Shown: positions 8,509 through 16,545 of the stretch, one piece after another
How the letters are laid out: each line of letters starts with the position of its first letter
Position numbering within the stretch: the stretch's first letter is position 1
Assembly (NCBI GenBank): GCA_963806495.1
Contig: CAWDYA010000004.1
Coordinates: forward strand, 248,001-312,000
DNA from: CAWDYA01 sp963806495
GTDB lineage: Bacteria; Acidobacteriota; Polarisedimenticolia; JACPZX01; DASXTC01
Direction: 5' to 3'
Length of the DNA stretch: 64,000 nt
Notes under the pieces: generated by a model
Seen by the model: the letters and a program-made list of their open reading frames with translations, nothing else
Databases searched by the model: none
What the model was told of the DNA's origin: nothing
Position numbers and translations under genes: made by a program

Positions 8509-9729
8509 GGCGGGCAGTCGCCCGTGGAGAACAGACGCGGCGTCCCGTCGCTCGATCGGCCGTACCCGGTACCCCCCCTGGCACGGACGAGATAGAACAG
8601 CACGCGTCCCGGCGGCGGGATGGTCGGATCGGGATGGTCGGCGCTGGTCAGGTTCAGCGAGTTGTCCTCGATGCAGACCACGTCGCCCGGCAGCGGCCCC
8701 GGGCTCGGGTCGAGCAGGCCACTGACGACGTCGTATGAGGCCGTCGACGAGACGAAGCTGAAAATGAGCGCTGTGTCGGTGGTGCCGGCGACCAGTCCGG
8801 CCGTCAGGTCGACCTCGGGGACGAACCAGGGGCCGGCCGCTGATGAGAGGGGATCGTGGCAGCGGGCGATCTCCTTCGCCGTCGGGGATCGAGTCGCCGT
8901 CGGTGTCGGCCAGCGCCGGGTCGGTGCCGTACCAGATCGTCTCGTCGGCGTCCGGCAGGCCGTCGCCGTCACCGTCCGCGCCGGCCGCCACCGGGACGGC
9001 GTGCAACGCGACCACGGCGTCGAGATCGAAACCTTCCGCCGGGCCGGCGAACCCCGTCGCCAGACCCAGGTCGATGATCAATATGTAGCGCGCGCCGGAC
9101 AGACCGACGTCCGCCAGGTCGAAGGCGTCGCCGCCGGCGCCGGAGACCCCCCCGGTCCCGTTCGGGTCCCAGACGCCGGGGTCATCGGGGACGGTCCAGT
9201 CGCCGGTGAAGGTGGGCGTGATCCCGGCCAGCCCGTGAAGTGCCGGCAACGCGGCCGAGGCCGTGGCGTCCTGCCCCACCTGCGCCAGCGCGGAGGGGTC
9301 ATACGGAAACTGATGGAAGGTGACACCGTCGTCGCTCACCGCCACCGAGGCCGGCTCGGCGAACACGGTGTACGGTTGATTCGGGTCGGTGGGGACGAAC
9401 GACTTGAAGAACGCGTTCTCGAACACGATGAAGTCCGGCCCCGGGCCGTCGACGATCCGGTTGTCGTCGAACGACAGCAGGATCCAGCCGTTGTGGCCGA
9501 GCGACACCGTGCTGACCGAGCCGGTGACGGGAAACGAGTCTCCCGGAGGGCCGATGACGATCCCCGGGAGTTCGGCGACCCTCTGTCCGGCGGAAGCCGG
9601 CGTGTAACCCCCCTCGAAGCGGACCACCTCGTCGGCGAAGCAGTCGACCAGCCCGGCGCGGGCGTTGCGCGCCGGCAGGGCCAGCGCGATCGCGAGCACC
9701 AGGACGCCTTCGAGGCGGCGACGTCTCAT
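8505..9729 (-). CDS. Secreted calcium-repeat cell-surface protein in the B12 operon, single-base frameshift
   Basis: A signal peptide (MRRRRLEGVLVLAIALALPARNARA) leads a beta-sandwich-like domain with SLGHNGWILLSFDDNRIVDGPGPDFIVFENAF, EPASVAVSDDG and GFDLDAVVALH motifs. This resembles a cell-surface family that I recall next to BtuB in Bacteroidetes. A thrombospondin type-3 stretch (DGDGDGLPDADE, DTDGDSIPDG) follows. The frame then breaks: removing one base of the CC pair at 8873-8874 restores DGDSIPDGEEIARCHDPL and a C-terminal domain ending FYLVRARGGTGYGRSSDGTPR...GDCPP. The intact protein would be about 408 aa. Start and stop both overlap neighbours as ATGA. A role in surface corrinoid capture is inference from context. 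Confidence 0.75.
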
Positions 9730-10670
9730 CGGTCGGTGAGCCGGCGATCGGCCGACCGCGCGGCGCGGCCGAGCTTTCTCAGGGCGCCCGACACGGCCCC
9801 CGGCAGCCGGCCCTCGACGAGCGGCGCCGCGTACAGAAGGTCGTAGTCGACGGTGGCCAGGAGCGAGCGCCCGCTCTGAGAGAAGACATTGAATCCGTCC
9901 AGGTAGGAGGTGATCTCGAGACCGTTGACGAGGAAGCCCCCGATGCCCGACAGATCCACCGTGGTCGTCCCGCCCGGCACGGGCGTCGTGCTCCCGTCCG
10001 CCGCGACCGACCAGATCCGGCAGGTGAGGGTGCGGTCGGCGGCGATGTGGCGCATCCGGACCAGGTAGGTCACGCCCGGCCGCAGATCGAGCGGCACGGT
10101 GGAGAATGCGAACCGGTCGAACGCGTCCTGGCTGACGGCGGCGCCGAAGGCGTCGGGCGAGAGATACGGCCCTCCGAACAACGGGGAGAGGTTCGGAAAC
10201 CACGCGAACTCGACCGTGTCGAAGGTGTCGGCCCTGAAGTCGGACAGATCCCCCGTGCGGTCGTCGCCGGTGGTCGAGGCGTTGAACAGCCCGAACGCGA
10301 TCGGATGGAAGCCGGCCGGGTCGGGTGCGAATCCGTCGGGGCGGACCGTGAGAACGGCGCCGAACTCGAAGTTCTGCTGCTCGGTGTATCCGCCGCGCAG
10401 CATCGAGAAGAGCCGGGTCGTCGGCTCGACCGAGTCATAGGTGACGGCGAGCGAGCCGCGCGGGTCGCCCGGGTACCGCGGCGCGGTCCCCGCGTCGTAG
10501 ACGAACTGTGCCGCCCCGGGGCCCCGCAGCAGGAACAACGGATTGTTGCCACGGGGCTGGAGCGGATCGGTTCCGAAATCGGCGACCACGACCTGTGCCG
10601 ACGCTGGCGGGACGGGCGACAGCAACAGGAGCGTGATGGCGGCCAGAACGAGCGGAGCAGTGCGCTGCAC
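9726..10670 (-). CDS. Secreted protein of unknown function, first gene of the cobalamin-riboswitch operon
   Basis: The 314-aa product begins at GTG with a good AAAGGAGA Shine-Dalgarno sequence and a signal peptide ending near PPASAQ. The mature region is beta-rich with many aromatic and Gly residues (NNPLFLLRGPGAAQFVYDAGT, FEFGAVLTVRPDG, VTYLVRMRHIAADRTLTCRIWSV). It reads like a jelly-roll or lectin-like sandwich of about 230 residues, followed by a basic tail. I do not recognise a named family. It is the first gene after the riboswitch terminator and is coupled by ATGA to the calcium-repeat protein, so it should be made only when B12 is scarce. It does not look like a BtuF-type binding protein. 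Confidence 0.75.
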   Translation of the reverse strand: MQRTAPLVLAAITLLLLSPVPPASAQVVVADFGTDPLQPRGNNPLFLLRGPGAAQFVYDAGTAPRYPGDPRGSLAVTYDSVEPTTRLFSMLRGGYTEQQNFEFGAVLTVRPDGFAPDPAGFHPIAFGLFNASTTGDDRTGDLSDFRADTFDTVEFAWFPNLSPLFGGPYLSPDAFGAAVSQDAFDRFAFSTVPLDLRPGVTYLVRMRHIAADRTLTCRIWSVAADGSTTPVPGGTTTVDLSGIGGFLVNGLEITSYLDGFNVFSQSGRSLLATVDYDLLYAAPLVEGRLPGAVSGALRKLGRAARSADRRLTDR

Positions 10671-10730
10671 GGCATCTCCTTTCTCCCCGGCTGCGCGGGG
10701 AGCTCTGGCCTTCAGGGTTTGTCCGTGCCG

Positions 10731-10769
10731 AAAAAAAAGCCCCGGAGCTTCAATCGGGGAAGTCCGGGG
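10731..10769 (-). terminator. Intrinsic terminator of the cobalamin riboswitch
   Basis: On the minus strand CCCCGGA-CTTC, a short loop, GAAG-C-TCCGGGG forms a strong hairpin directly followed by a run of eight T (the A-run at 10731-10738). It lies between the aptamer and the first gene, so ligand binding should cause premature termination. Confidence 0.85.
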
Positions 10770-10811
10770 TGTGGCGAGACCCTTCCCTAGAAGGCTCGTT
10801 GAACGACAGGC

Positions 10812-10977
10812 CGGGCAGGTCTCCTGGCTCGCGACGTGAAATCCTGGTCCTACTTGCAGCGTCGTGGTGCCGGCCCTTCCCGGGGGGCTGAAGCCGTCCC
10901 CAGTGGGCCATCCCGCGGCGTTCGTCGTCGCTTACAGTTGCTGGGCAGCGAGGGCTTTGCACCCTCTTCCCTTTTCA
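10812..10977 (-). promoter_or_regulatory. Cobalamin riboswitch aptamer
   Basis: Read on the minus strand, the leader has the conserved blocks in order: AAAAGGGAA, GGTGCAAAGCC, CTGCCCAGCAACTGTAAGCG, GCCCACTGG, GGGAAGG and finally the B12 box GAGCCAGGAGACCTGCC (10830-10814). These match the cobalamin riboswitch consensus closely. It is followed by an intrinsic terminator and then the receptor operon, so adenosyl- or methyl-cobalamin should switch the operon off at transcription. No other genetic role is expected for this stretch. Confidence 0.95.
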
Positions 10978-10999
10978 GCCGCCGCATCGATGCGGCGGC
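10978..10999. repeat. 22-bp perfect palindrome abutting the riboswitch
   Basis: GCCGCCGCATCGATGCGGCG plus GC is self-complementary over 22 bases and sits immediately 5' of the aptamer in the transcript. It may form a protective 5' hairpin or extend the riboswitch's outer stem; it could also be a protein-binding site in DNA. Confidence 0.6.
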
Positions 11000-11045
11000 A
11001 ACCCGCGCCCATGAGTGTGTCAGTCAAAGAACGGAATGAGGCCCC

Positions 11046-11075
11046 ACTGTACGGCGGCTGGCGCCGCCGCGTCAA
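11046..11075 (-). promoter_or_regulatory. Promoter of the cobalamin operon
   Basis: On the minus strand TTGACG (11075-11070), an 18-nt spacer and TACAGT (11051-11046) form a sigma70-like promoter about 70 bases before the aptamer. The TGA inside the -35 box is also the stop codon of the upstream adaptor gene (11072-11074). Confidence 0.55.
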
Positions 11076-12168
11076 GAGGTGGACTGCTGGTTGGGGTTCT
11101 TGATCTGGTCGTCCCTGGTCAATGCCCGAGACGACCTCGATGTTGATCCCGTCGGACAGCCCGGTCTCGATGTACCGCTTCTCGAACTTCTGCGGGGCCG
11201 TCTCGACCTCGACGTACGGCTTGTCTCGCCTCGAACTGCAGACAGCGCCTCGTTCACCGCCAGCACGTCGTCGCGGCGTCCGAGCACGATGTCGGCGTTG
11301 GCGCTGTAGTTGGCGCGCACGAACACGTTGTCATGGAGCTTCAGCGCGGCGCGGATCTCGAACTGGATCGCCCCGTTCTCCTCGACCCCCTTCGGCGCGA
11401 TGTGCTCGAGGGTAGCCTCGAACTTCTGGTCCTCGATAGCGCCGACGGTGAGCAGGAGCTCCATCCCGGGCTTCAGCTTGCCGACCTCCGACTCGTCCAC
11501 CTTCCCTTCGAAGATCAGCTCGTCCATATCGGCGATGGTGGCGATCGTGGTGCCGTCGTTGAAGGTGTTGCTCTCGATGACGAGTCGCCCTGCTCGAGCG
11601 GCACCTCGAGCACCATGCCCCCGATGGTGGCGCGCACCAGCGTGTTCGTCTCGGTGGCCGATTTGGCGCGGGAGCCCTTGCGGATCAGGTCCAGGTTGTC
11701 GGTGGCCGAGGCCAGCTCTTCCTGGGCCGTCTTGTAGGCGAGCTCGGACTGCTGGTAGGCCACCTCGGCGATGATGCCGTCGGTGAGCAGCTTGCGGTTG
11801 CGCTCGAAATCCAGGCGAGCGTTCTCGAGGTTGATCCTGGCCTGGTTGACCCGGTTCTCCGCGTTGTTGAGATTGACCATGTTGGGGATGATCCGGATCC
11901 GCGCGATCAGATCGCCGTCCTTCACGACCTGGCCCGGCTCGACGTACAGCTTGTCGACGATACCGGATACCTGTGGCTTGATCTCGACTTCCTTGCGCGG
12001 GACGACCGAGCCGGTGGCAACCGTCTTCTTGATGATGGTGGTGACGGTGGGTGTCTCCGTCTTGAACTCGACCGGTGGCGTCTCGGACTTGCTGTACAGG
12101 TAGTACAGCGTCCCGCCGAAACCGGAGAGCAGGATCACACCCACGACGATACCCAGTATTCTCTTCAT
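11072..12168 (-). CDS. HlyD/MacA-family periplasmic adaptor subunit, several frameshifts
   Basis: This is a membrane-fusion protein linking an inner-membrane ABC exporter to an outer-membrane channel. Residues 1-20 are a membrane anchor. Then come the beta-barrel/lipoyl part (ATGSVVPRKEVEIKPQVSGIVDKLYVEPGQ), a coiled-coil hairpin (NNAENRVNQARINLENARLDFERNRKLL) and a barrel domain (MDELIFEGKVDESEVGKLKPGM). The frame is broken at least three times. A lost base near 11580 hides VIESNTFNDGTTIATIAD. A messy site at about 11218-11250 should read NEALLQFEGDKPYVEVE. An extra base near 11112 precedes SGIDQGDQIKNPNQQSTS. After correction the length is about 365 aa, normal for MacA. It is the last gene of the exporter operon. 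Confidence 0.8.
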
Positions 12169-12194
12169 CAGCTCAGCCCCTGTCCTTCATGCAT

Positions 12195-13463
12195 TCAGTC
12201 CGCCCGCAGCGCCTGGACCGGATTGACGCGAATGGCGCGCTGGGCCGGGATGATCCCAGCCAGCACGCCGGAAACGATCAGTATCATCAGCGCCTGCATC
12301 GCGCTTTCCAGGCTCACCGACGGATGGGTGAACATCTGGCTTCCCGCGCCCGCCTTCTCGATGAACCTCGACACCCCGTCCACCAGGAACATCCCCCCGA
12401 TGAGCCCCAGGTATCCGGCCACCGAAGTGAGCAGCACCGACTCGAGGACGATCTGGCTCATGATCGACATCGGCGTGGCGCCGATGGCGCGTCTCACGCC
12501 GATCTCGTGGGTCCGCTCACGGACGATGACGAGCATGATGTTGCTCACGCCGATGATGCCGGCGGCGAGAGTGCCCGTGCCGACGATCCACACCAGGATC
12601 CGGATCCCGGTGAAGAGCCCCTGCACCTGGTTGTACTGCTCCTCGACGTTGTAGTGGCCGAAGGCCCGGTCGTCGTCGGGTGCCACGGTGTGTCGCCGGG
12701 CAAGAAGCGCCAGTGCCCTCGTCTCCACCTTCGAGGCGGGAACGCCGTCCTTCGAGGTGACGGCAAACCAGCCCACCCTGTCGCCGTAGTTGAACGCATG
12801 CTGGAAGGTCGAGAACGGGATGTAGATGGTCTGCGCATCGCGATCGGCCTGGTCGCCGGAGGAGCTGGGCTGGAAGGTCCCGATCACCTTGAAGTAGACG
12901 CCGTTGATACGGATGCTCCCGTCGATCGGATCCTCGTTGGGCTTGAACAGCACCTCCTGGACGCGGTGCCCGATGACGGCCACCTTTCGCTTGTCCTTCA
13001 GGTCGAGCCGGTTGAGGAACCGACCCCGGTCGATCTTCATCGCCTCGATCTCGCGGATCTCCGGCACGTCGCCCATCACGTTGAAGGCGCCCGCCTGGTC
13101 GCCGCGCACGACGTTGTTGCCGCTGCGGAATCCTCCGAGCTGGTTGCGCGGGCAGATCGCCGCTGCCTCGGGGATCTGCGCCGTCAGCGCGGTGGTGTCG
13201 CCGTTGTCCAGCTCGAACCTTCGTCCCTCAGGAAGCCCCCGGTACGGTTTGCTCGTCGACCGGGTCCACACGAAGAAGGTGTTGGTGGCGCCGTCGCCGA
13301 AGTCGCGTGTCACGCCGTTGCGCAGCCCGTTGCCCGAGCCGAGCATGATCATCAGCAGGAAAATCCCCCAGAACACGCCGAACGCGGTCAGGAACGTCCT
13401 CAGCTTGTTCGCGCTCAGGGCGTTGTGGATCTCACGCCAGCGATCCAGGTCGATGAATGTCAT
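12195..13463 (-). CDS. MacB/FtsX-type ABC transporter permease
   Basis: The 422-aa product is an ABC3-type permease lacking an ATPase domain. One N-terminal helix (TFLTAFGVFWGIFLLMIML) is followed by a periplasmic MacB_PCD-like domain (about residues 50-290) and three C-terminal helices beginning at the VSNIMLVIVRERTHEIGVRRAIGATP segment. That segment is the family's hallmark and couples to the ATPase. The gene is 1 nt from its paralogue upstream and is followed by the adaptor. Two different permeases here suggest a heterodimer with the single ATPase. The substrate is unknown; peptides, antibiotics or lipoproteins are possible. Confidence 0.88.
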   Translation of the reverse strand: MTFIDLDRWREIHNALSANKLRTFLTAFGVFWGIFLLMIMLGSGNGLRNGVTRDFGDGATNTFFVWTRSTSKPYRGLPEGRRFELDNGDTTALTAQIPEAAAICPRNQLGGFRSGNNVVRGDQAGAFNVMGDVPEIREIEAMKIDRGRFLNRLDLKDKRKVAVIGHRVQEVLFKPNEDPIDGSIRINGVYFKVIGTFQPSSSGDQADRDAQTIYIPFSTFQHAFNYGDRVGWFAVTSKDGVPASKVETRALALLARRHTVAPDDDRAFGHYNVEEQYNQVQGLFTGIRILVWIVGTGTLAAGIIGVSNIMLVIVRERTHEIGVRRAIGATPMSIMSQIVLESVLLTSVAGYLGLIGGMFLVDGVSRFIEKAGAGSQMFTHPSVSLESAMQALMILIVSGVLAGIIPAQRAIRVNPVQALRAD

Positions 13464-13464
13464 G

Positions 13465-14692
13465 TCATTCGTCCCTGAGAGCCTCTATCGGCCGGATCCG
13501 TGCGGCCTTGACGGCGGGGAAGAGCCCGGCCGCCGTGCCGGCCAGCACGAGCAGCAACGTGGCATAGATCGCCACGCCGAGGTTGACTTCCGGGCTGCGG
13601 AAATAGTCGGCCTGCAGCTTTCCCGAGAGAACCTCCAGAAGCGCGACCCCCAGCACGAGGCCGACGTACCCCGCCACGGACGTGATCAGCACCGATTCCT
13701 GGAGGATCAGCCCGACCACCGACCAGGGCGTGGCGCCCAGCGCCTTGCGGACGCCGATCTCCTTGGTGCGCTCCCGCACGGTGATCAGCATGATGTTGCT
13801 GACGCCCGACGACTCCGGCGAGGATGGTTCCGATGCCGATCACCCAGATGAACATCCGGATCCCGTCCATCAGGCTCAGGAACCTCGCGAAGTTTTCGTT
13901 GTTGTTGTAGATGAACACCGCGCGTCGATCCTCGGGCGAGAAGGTATGGCGCTGCGCCAGATCGTGCCGCACCTGCTCCGCCATCGTCTTGGTCTTCTCC
14001 AGGTCGGCGTCGCCGGTGGTGAACATGAACTGTGCCACCTTGTTGCCGCCGCCGAAGGCGCGCTGGGCGGTCGAGATCGGCAGATACACCTTCTGCATCT
14101 CCCCCTCGCCGCCGGCGTCCTCGAAGAGCCCCACCACCTTGAAGGCGATGCCGTTGACCTTGATGTTTTTCCCGATGGCCGGCTCGTCCTTGAACAGTGC
14201 GTCCTTCACGAGCTTGCCGATTACCGCCACCTTCCGGTGCTCCGCGATGTCCAGCTCGTTGATGAACCGGCCGGAGGTGATGATCGTGTTCTCGACGTAA
14301 CGGTGCCCCGGGTGCACCGATCGGACGTCGAAGCTGTCCGACTCCTTCCCATAGGAGACCCGGACCGTTCCCTGGATGTAGTACCGCGCCGTCGTATGGT
14401 CGACGCCGTCGATCGTCTTCAGATCCGCCGTGTCCTCGTTGGTGAACTGGATGCTGCGGCCCGGCTGCAGCCCCTTGTACGGCATGCTCGTCTGGCCGCT
14501 GCGCACCCAGACGCTGTTGATCGCGTCGTCGCGGAACTGGTATTCGATCCCGTTGCTGAGCCCCTGCCCCGAGCCGAGCAGGATGATCAGCATGAAGATG
14601 CCCCAGGCGACGGAAAACCCGGTCAGGAGCGTCCGCATCCTGTTGCTCGCGATGGTGGCGAGGATCTCCTGCCATTTGTCCAGGTCAAGCAT
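13465..14692 (-). CDS. MacB/FtsX-type ABC transporter permease, single-base frameshift
   Basis: This paralogue of the next permease has the same architecture: N-terminal helix (LLTGFSVAWGIFMLIILLGSG), a periplasmic domain and C-terminal helices. The frame breaks near 13805, where one extra C in a CCC run turns GVVGVSNIMLITVRERTKEIGVRKALG into GVVGRQQHH. The remaining 108 residues continue perfectly in the other frame to a stop at 13465. Corrected length is about 408 aa. The start overlaps the ATPase gene by 8 nt. A lone indel at a homopolymer, with both halves well conserved, suggests sequencing error. Confidence 0.82.
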
Positions 14693-15398
14693 CGGAGACC
14701 CTCTTCAGCTCGCCGGATCCGTTGCCGCCGGCGCGGTCGTGCTCGATCATTCCGTCCTTCAGGTGGATGATCCGCTTGGTCATCTCGGCGATGTCGTGCT
14801 CGTGGGTGACGATCACGATCGTCACGCCTGAGTCGTTGATCGACTGCAGGGTCCGGATCAGCTCGTACGACGTGGTGGTGTCCAGGGCCCCGGTCGGCTC
14901 GTCGGCCAGTATCACCCTGGGATTGCTGATGAGCGCGCGAGCGATGGCGACACGCTGCTGCTCGCCCCCCGACATCTCGGTGGGGAGATGATCCGCCCGA
15001 TCGAGCAGGCCGACCCGATCGAGATACTCACGGGCCAGTCCGTTGCGCTTCCGCCGGCCGACCCCCTGGTAGTACAGCGGCAGCGCCACGTTCTCCGCCG
15101 CAGTCTTGAATGAGATGAGATTGAACGACTGGAAGACGAATCCGAGCAGCTCGCTGCGGTAGCGAGCCGCTTTCGTCTCGTTGAGCCCCCGGATCAGACG
15201 CCCGTCGAGGCGATACTCGCCGCTGTCATGCGAATCCAGCAGCCCCAGGATGTTCAGGAGTGTGGACTTGCCGGAGCCGGATGAGCCCATGATCGAGACG
15301 AACTCGCCCGGCTCGACCGAGAGATCGATCCCCTTGAGAACATGCAGCTTCGAGGACCCGGAAGCGTAGGATTTGTGTATGCGGGTCAGGTGGAGCAA
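14685..15398 (-). CDS. MacB/LolD-type ABC transporter ATP-binding protein
   Basis: This is a 237-aa ATPase with Walker A GSSGSGKST, signature MSGGEQQRVAIARAL, Walker B VILADEPTGALD and switch His in VTHEHD. The aligned family start is LTRIHKSY, so I chose TTG at 15396-15398, preceded by an AGGACGG Shine-Dalgarno sequence. The open frame extends further upstream, but that part shows no conserved sequence. It is the first gene of a four-gene exporter operon (ATPase, permease, permease, adaptor). Energising extrusion by a MacAB-TolC-like machine is family knowledge; no TolC homologue is in the window. Confidence 0.88.
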   Translation of the reverse strand: MLHLTRIHKSYASGSSKLHVLKGIDLSVEPGEFVSIMGSSGSGKSTLLNILGLLDSHDSGEYRLDGRLIRGLNETKAARYRSELLGFVFQSFNLISFKTAAENVALPLYYQGVGRRKRNGLAREYLDRVGLLDRADHLPTEMSGGEQQRVAIARALISNPRVILADEPTGALDTTTSYELIRTLQSINDSGVTIVIVTHEHDIAEMTKRIIHLKDGMIEHDRAGGNGSGELKRVSDA

Positions 15399-15613
15399 GA
15401 ATCCGTCCTGTCTTCGTTGTGCCGGTCCATGCCTCCCGAGGCACACAGGGACCCAGGCCCTGCGTGGTCCATGGGTTAACGTTCCGTCCCCCCGGGGGGT
15501 TTCGAATTCGGTGGCGCGTCCCCGACATTATTGATCCGTCCACCCGGCTTCGCCGCTCGAAAGCGCCGAGGGATCCCCGAGCCCGGTCGGGATCACGCCC
15601 AGGACGGGGACGT

Positions 15614-15643
15614 TTGACACCCGCCGAGACAGGCGCATAAGAT
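15614..15643 (+). promoter_or_regulatory. accD promoter (probably leaderless)
   Basis: A perfect TTGACA (15614-15619), 18-nt spacer and TAAGAT (15638-15643) lie only 10 nt before the accD ATG, with no Shine-Dalgarno sequence between. Transcription should start at or within about four bases of the start codon. Confidence 0.65.
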
Positions 15644-15653
15644 CCTGCTCATC

Positions 15654-16520
15654 ATGGCCTGGTTCAAGAAGGAAAAGCAGCCCAAGCAGCCCGTCCAGGA
15701 CAAGAAGCTGCGCGTTCCCGGCGGCCTGTGGGTCAAGTGCGAGAACTGCAAGGAGATCATCTACAAGAAGGAAGTGCTGCGTAACGCGAATGTCTGCCCG
15801 AAATGCGGCTATCACTTCCGCATCTCCGCGCGTGAGCGGCTCGCCTCCCTGTTCGACAACGGCATCTACGAGGAGGTAGACCGCAACATCCTGCCCACCG
15901 ACCCTCTCGGCTTCAAGGATACGAAGCACTACAAGGATCGGCTGAAGGCCTACCAGGAGGAGACCGGGCTGAAGGACGCCGTGATCAATGCGGTGGGACT
16001 GATGGGGGGGATGCCCTGCGTCATCTCGGCCATGGAATACGGCTTCATGGGTGGCTCGATGGGCTCCGCCGTGGGAGAGAAGGTCACCCGGGCCGCCGAA
16101 CGGGCGCTGGCGGACCGCAGACCGCTCATGATCATCTCGGCCTCCGGCGGCGCGCGGATGCAGGAAGGGGCCCTGTCGCTCATGCAGATGGCCAAGATCT
16201 CCACCGCGCTGGCCCGGCTCCACGAGGCGCGAATCCCCTATGTTTCCATCCTCACCGACCCGACGACGGGCGGCGTCACCGCCTCGTATGCGATGCTGGG
16301 GGATCTCAACATCGCCGAGCCGCGCGCTCTGATCGGCTTCGCCGGCCCGCGCGTCATCGAGCAGACGATCCGTCAGAAGTTGCCCGAGGGATTCCAGCGC
16401 TCGGAGTTCCTGCTCGAGCACGGCATGCTCGACATGGTCGTGGAGCGGTCGCAGATGCGGCCGACGCTCATCAAGTGCCTGCGTCTGCTCGCTTCGGAGC
16501 CGGCCCCTGCGGGCGCCTGA
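15654..16520 (+). CDS. accD: Acetyl-CoA carboxylase carboxyltransferase subunit beta
   Basis: AccD with AccA transfers the carboxyl group from biotin to acetyl-CoA, the first committed step of fatty-acid synthesis. The 288-aa protein has the diagnostic N-terminal zinc ribbon with Cys29, Cys32, Cys48 and Cys51. It is followed by the carboxyltransferase core (GLMGGMPCVISAMEYGFMGGSMGS, SASGGARMQEG, TDPTTGGVTASYAMLGDLNIAEP, IGFAGPRVIEQTI). Length is normal. It is 25 nt upstream of folC, an accD-folC order seen in many bacteria. The start has no Shine-Dalgarno sequence but a strong promoter immediately upstream. Confidence 0.97.
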   Translation: MAWFKKEKQPKQPVQDKKLRVPGGLWVKCENCKEIIYKKEVLRNANVCPKCGYHFRISARERLASLFDNGIYEEVDRNILPTDPLGFKDTKHYKDRLKAYQEETGLKDAVINAVGLMGGMPCVISAMEYGFMGGSMGSAVGEKVTRAAERALADRRPLMIISASGGARMQEGALSLMQMAKISTALARLHEARIPYVSILTDPTTGGVTASYAMLGDLNIAEPRALIGFAGPRVIEQTIRQKLPEGFQRSEFLLEHGMLDMVVERSQMRPTLIKCLRLLASEPAPAGA

Positions 16521-16545
16521 GCCCGCCTCCCTCCCCGGACGGCCG

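Noticed and set aside
8865..8885. Programmed ribosomal frameshifting in the calcium-repeat protein (and the other broken genes).
   Set aside because: No slippery heptamer, stem-loop or pseudoknot arrangement was evident, and similar breaks occur in unrelated genes, so sequence error is simpler.
15488..15499. CCCCCCGGGGGG palindrome upstream of the ABC ATPase and accD, considered as terminator or operator.
   Set aside because: It has no loop and no T-run, and such runs arise easily in GC-rich DNA.
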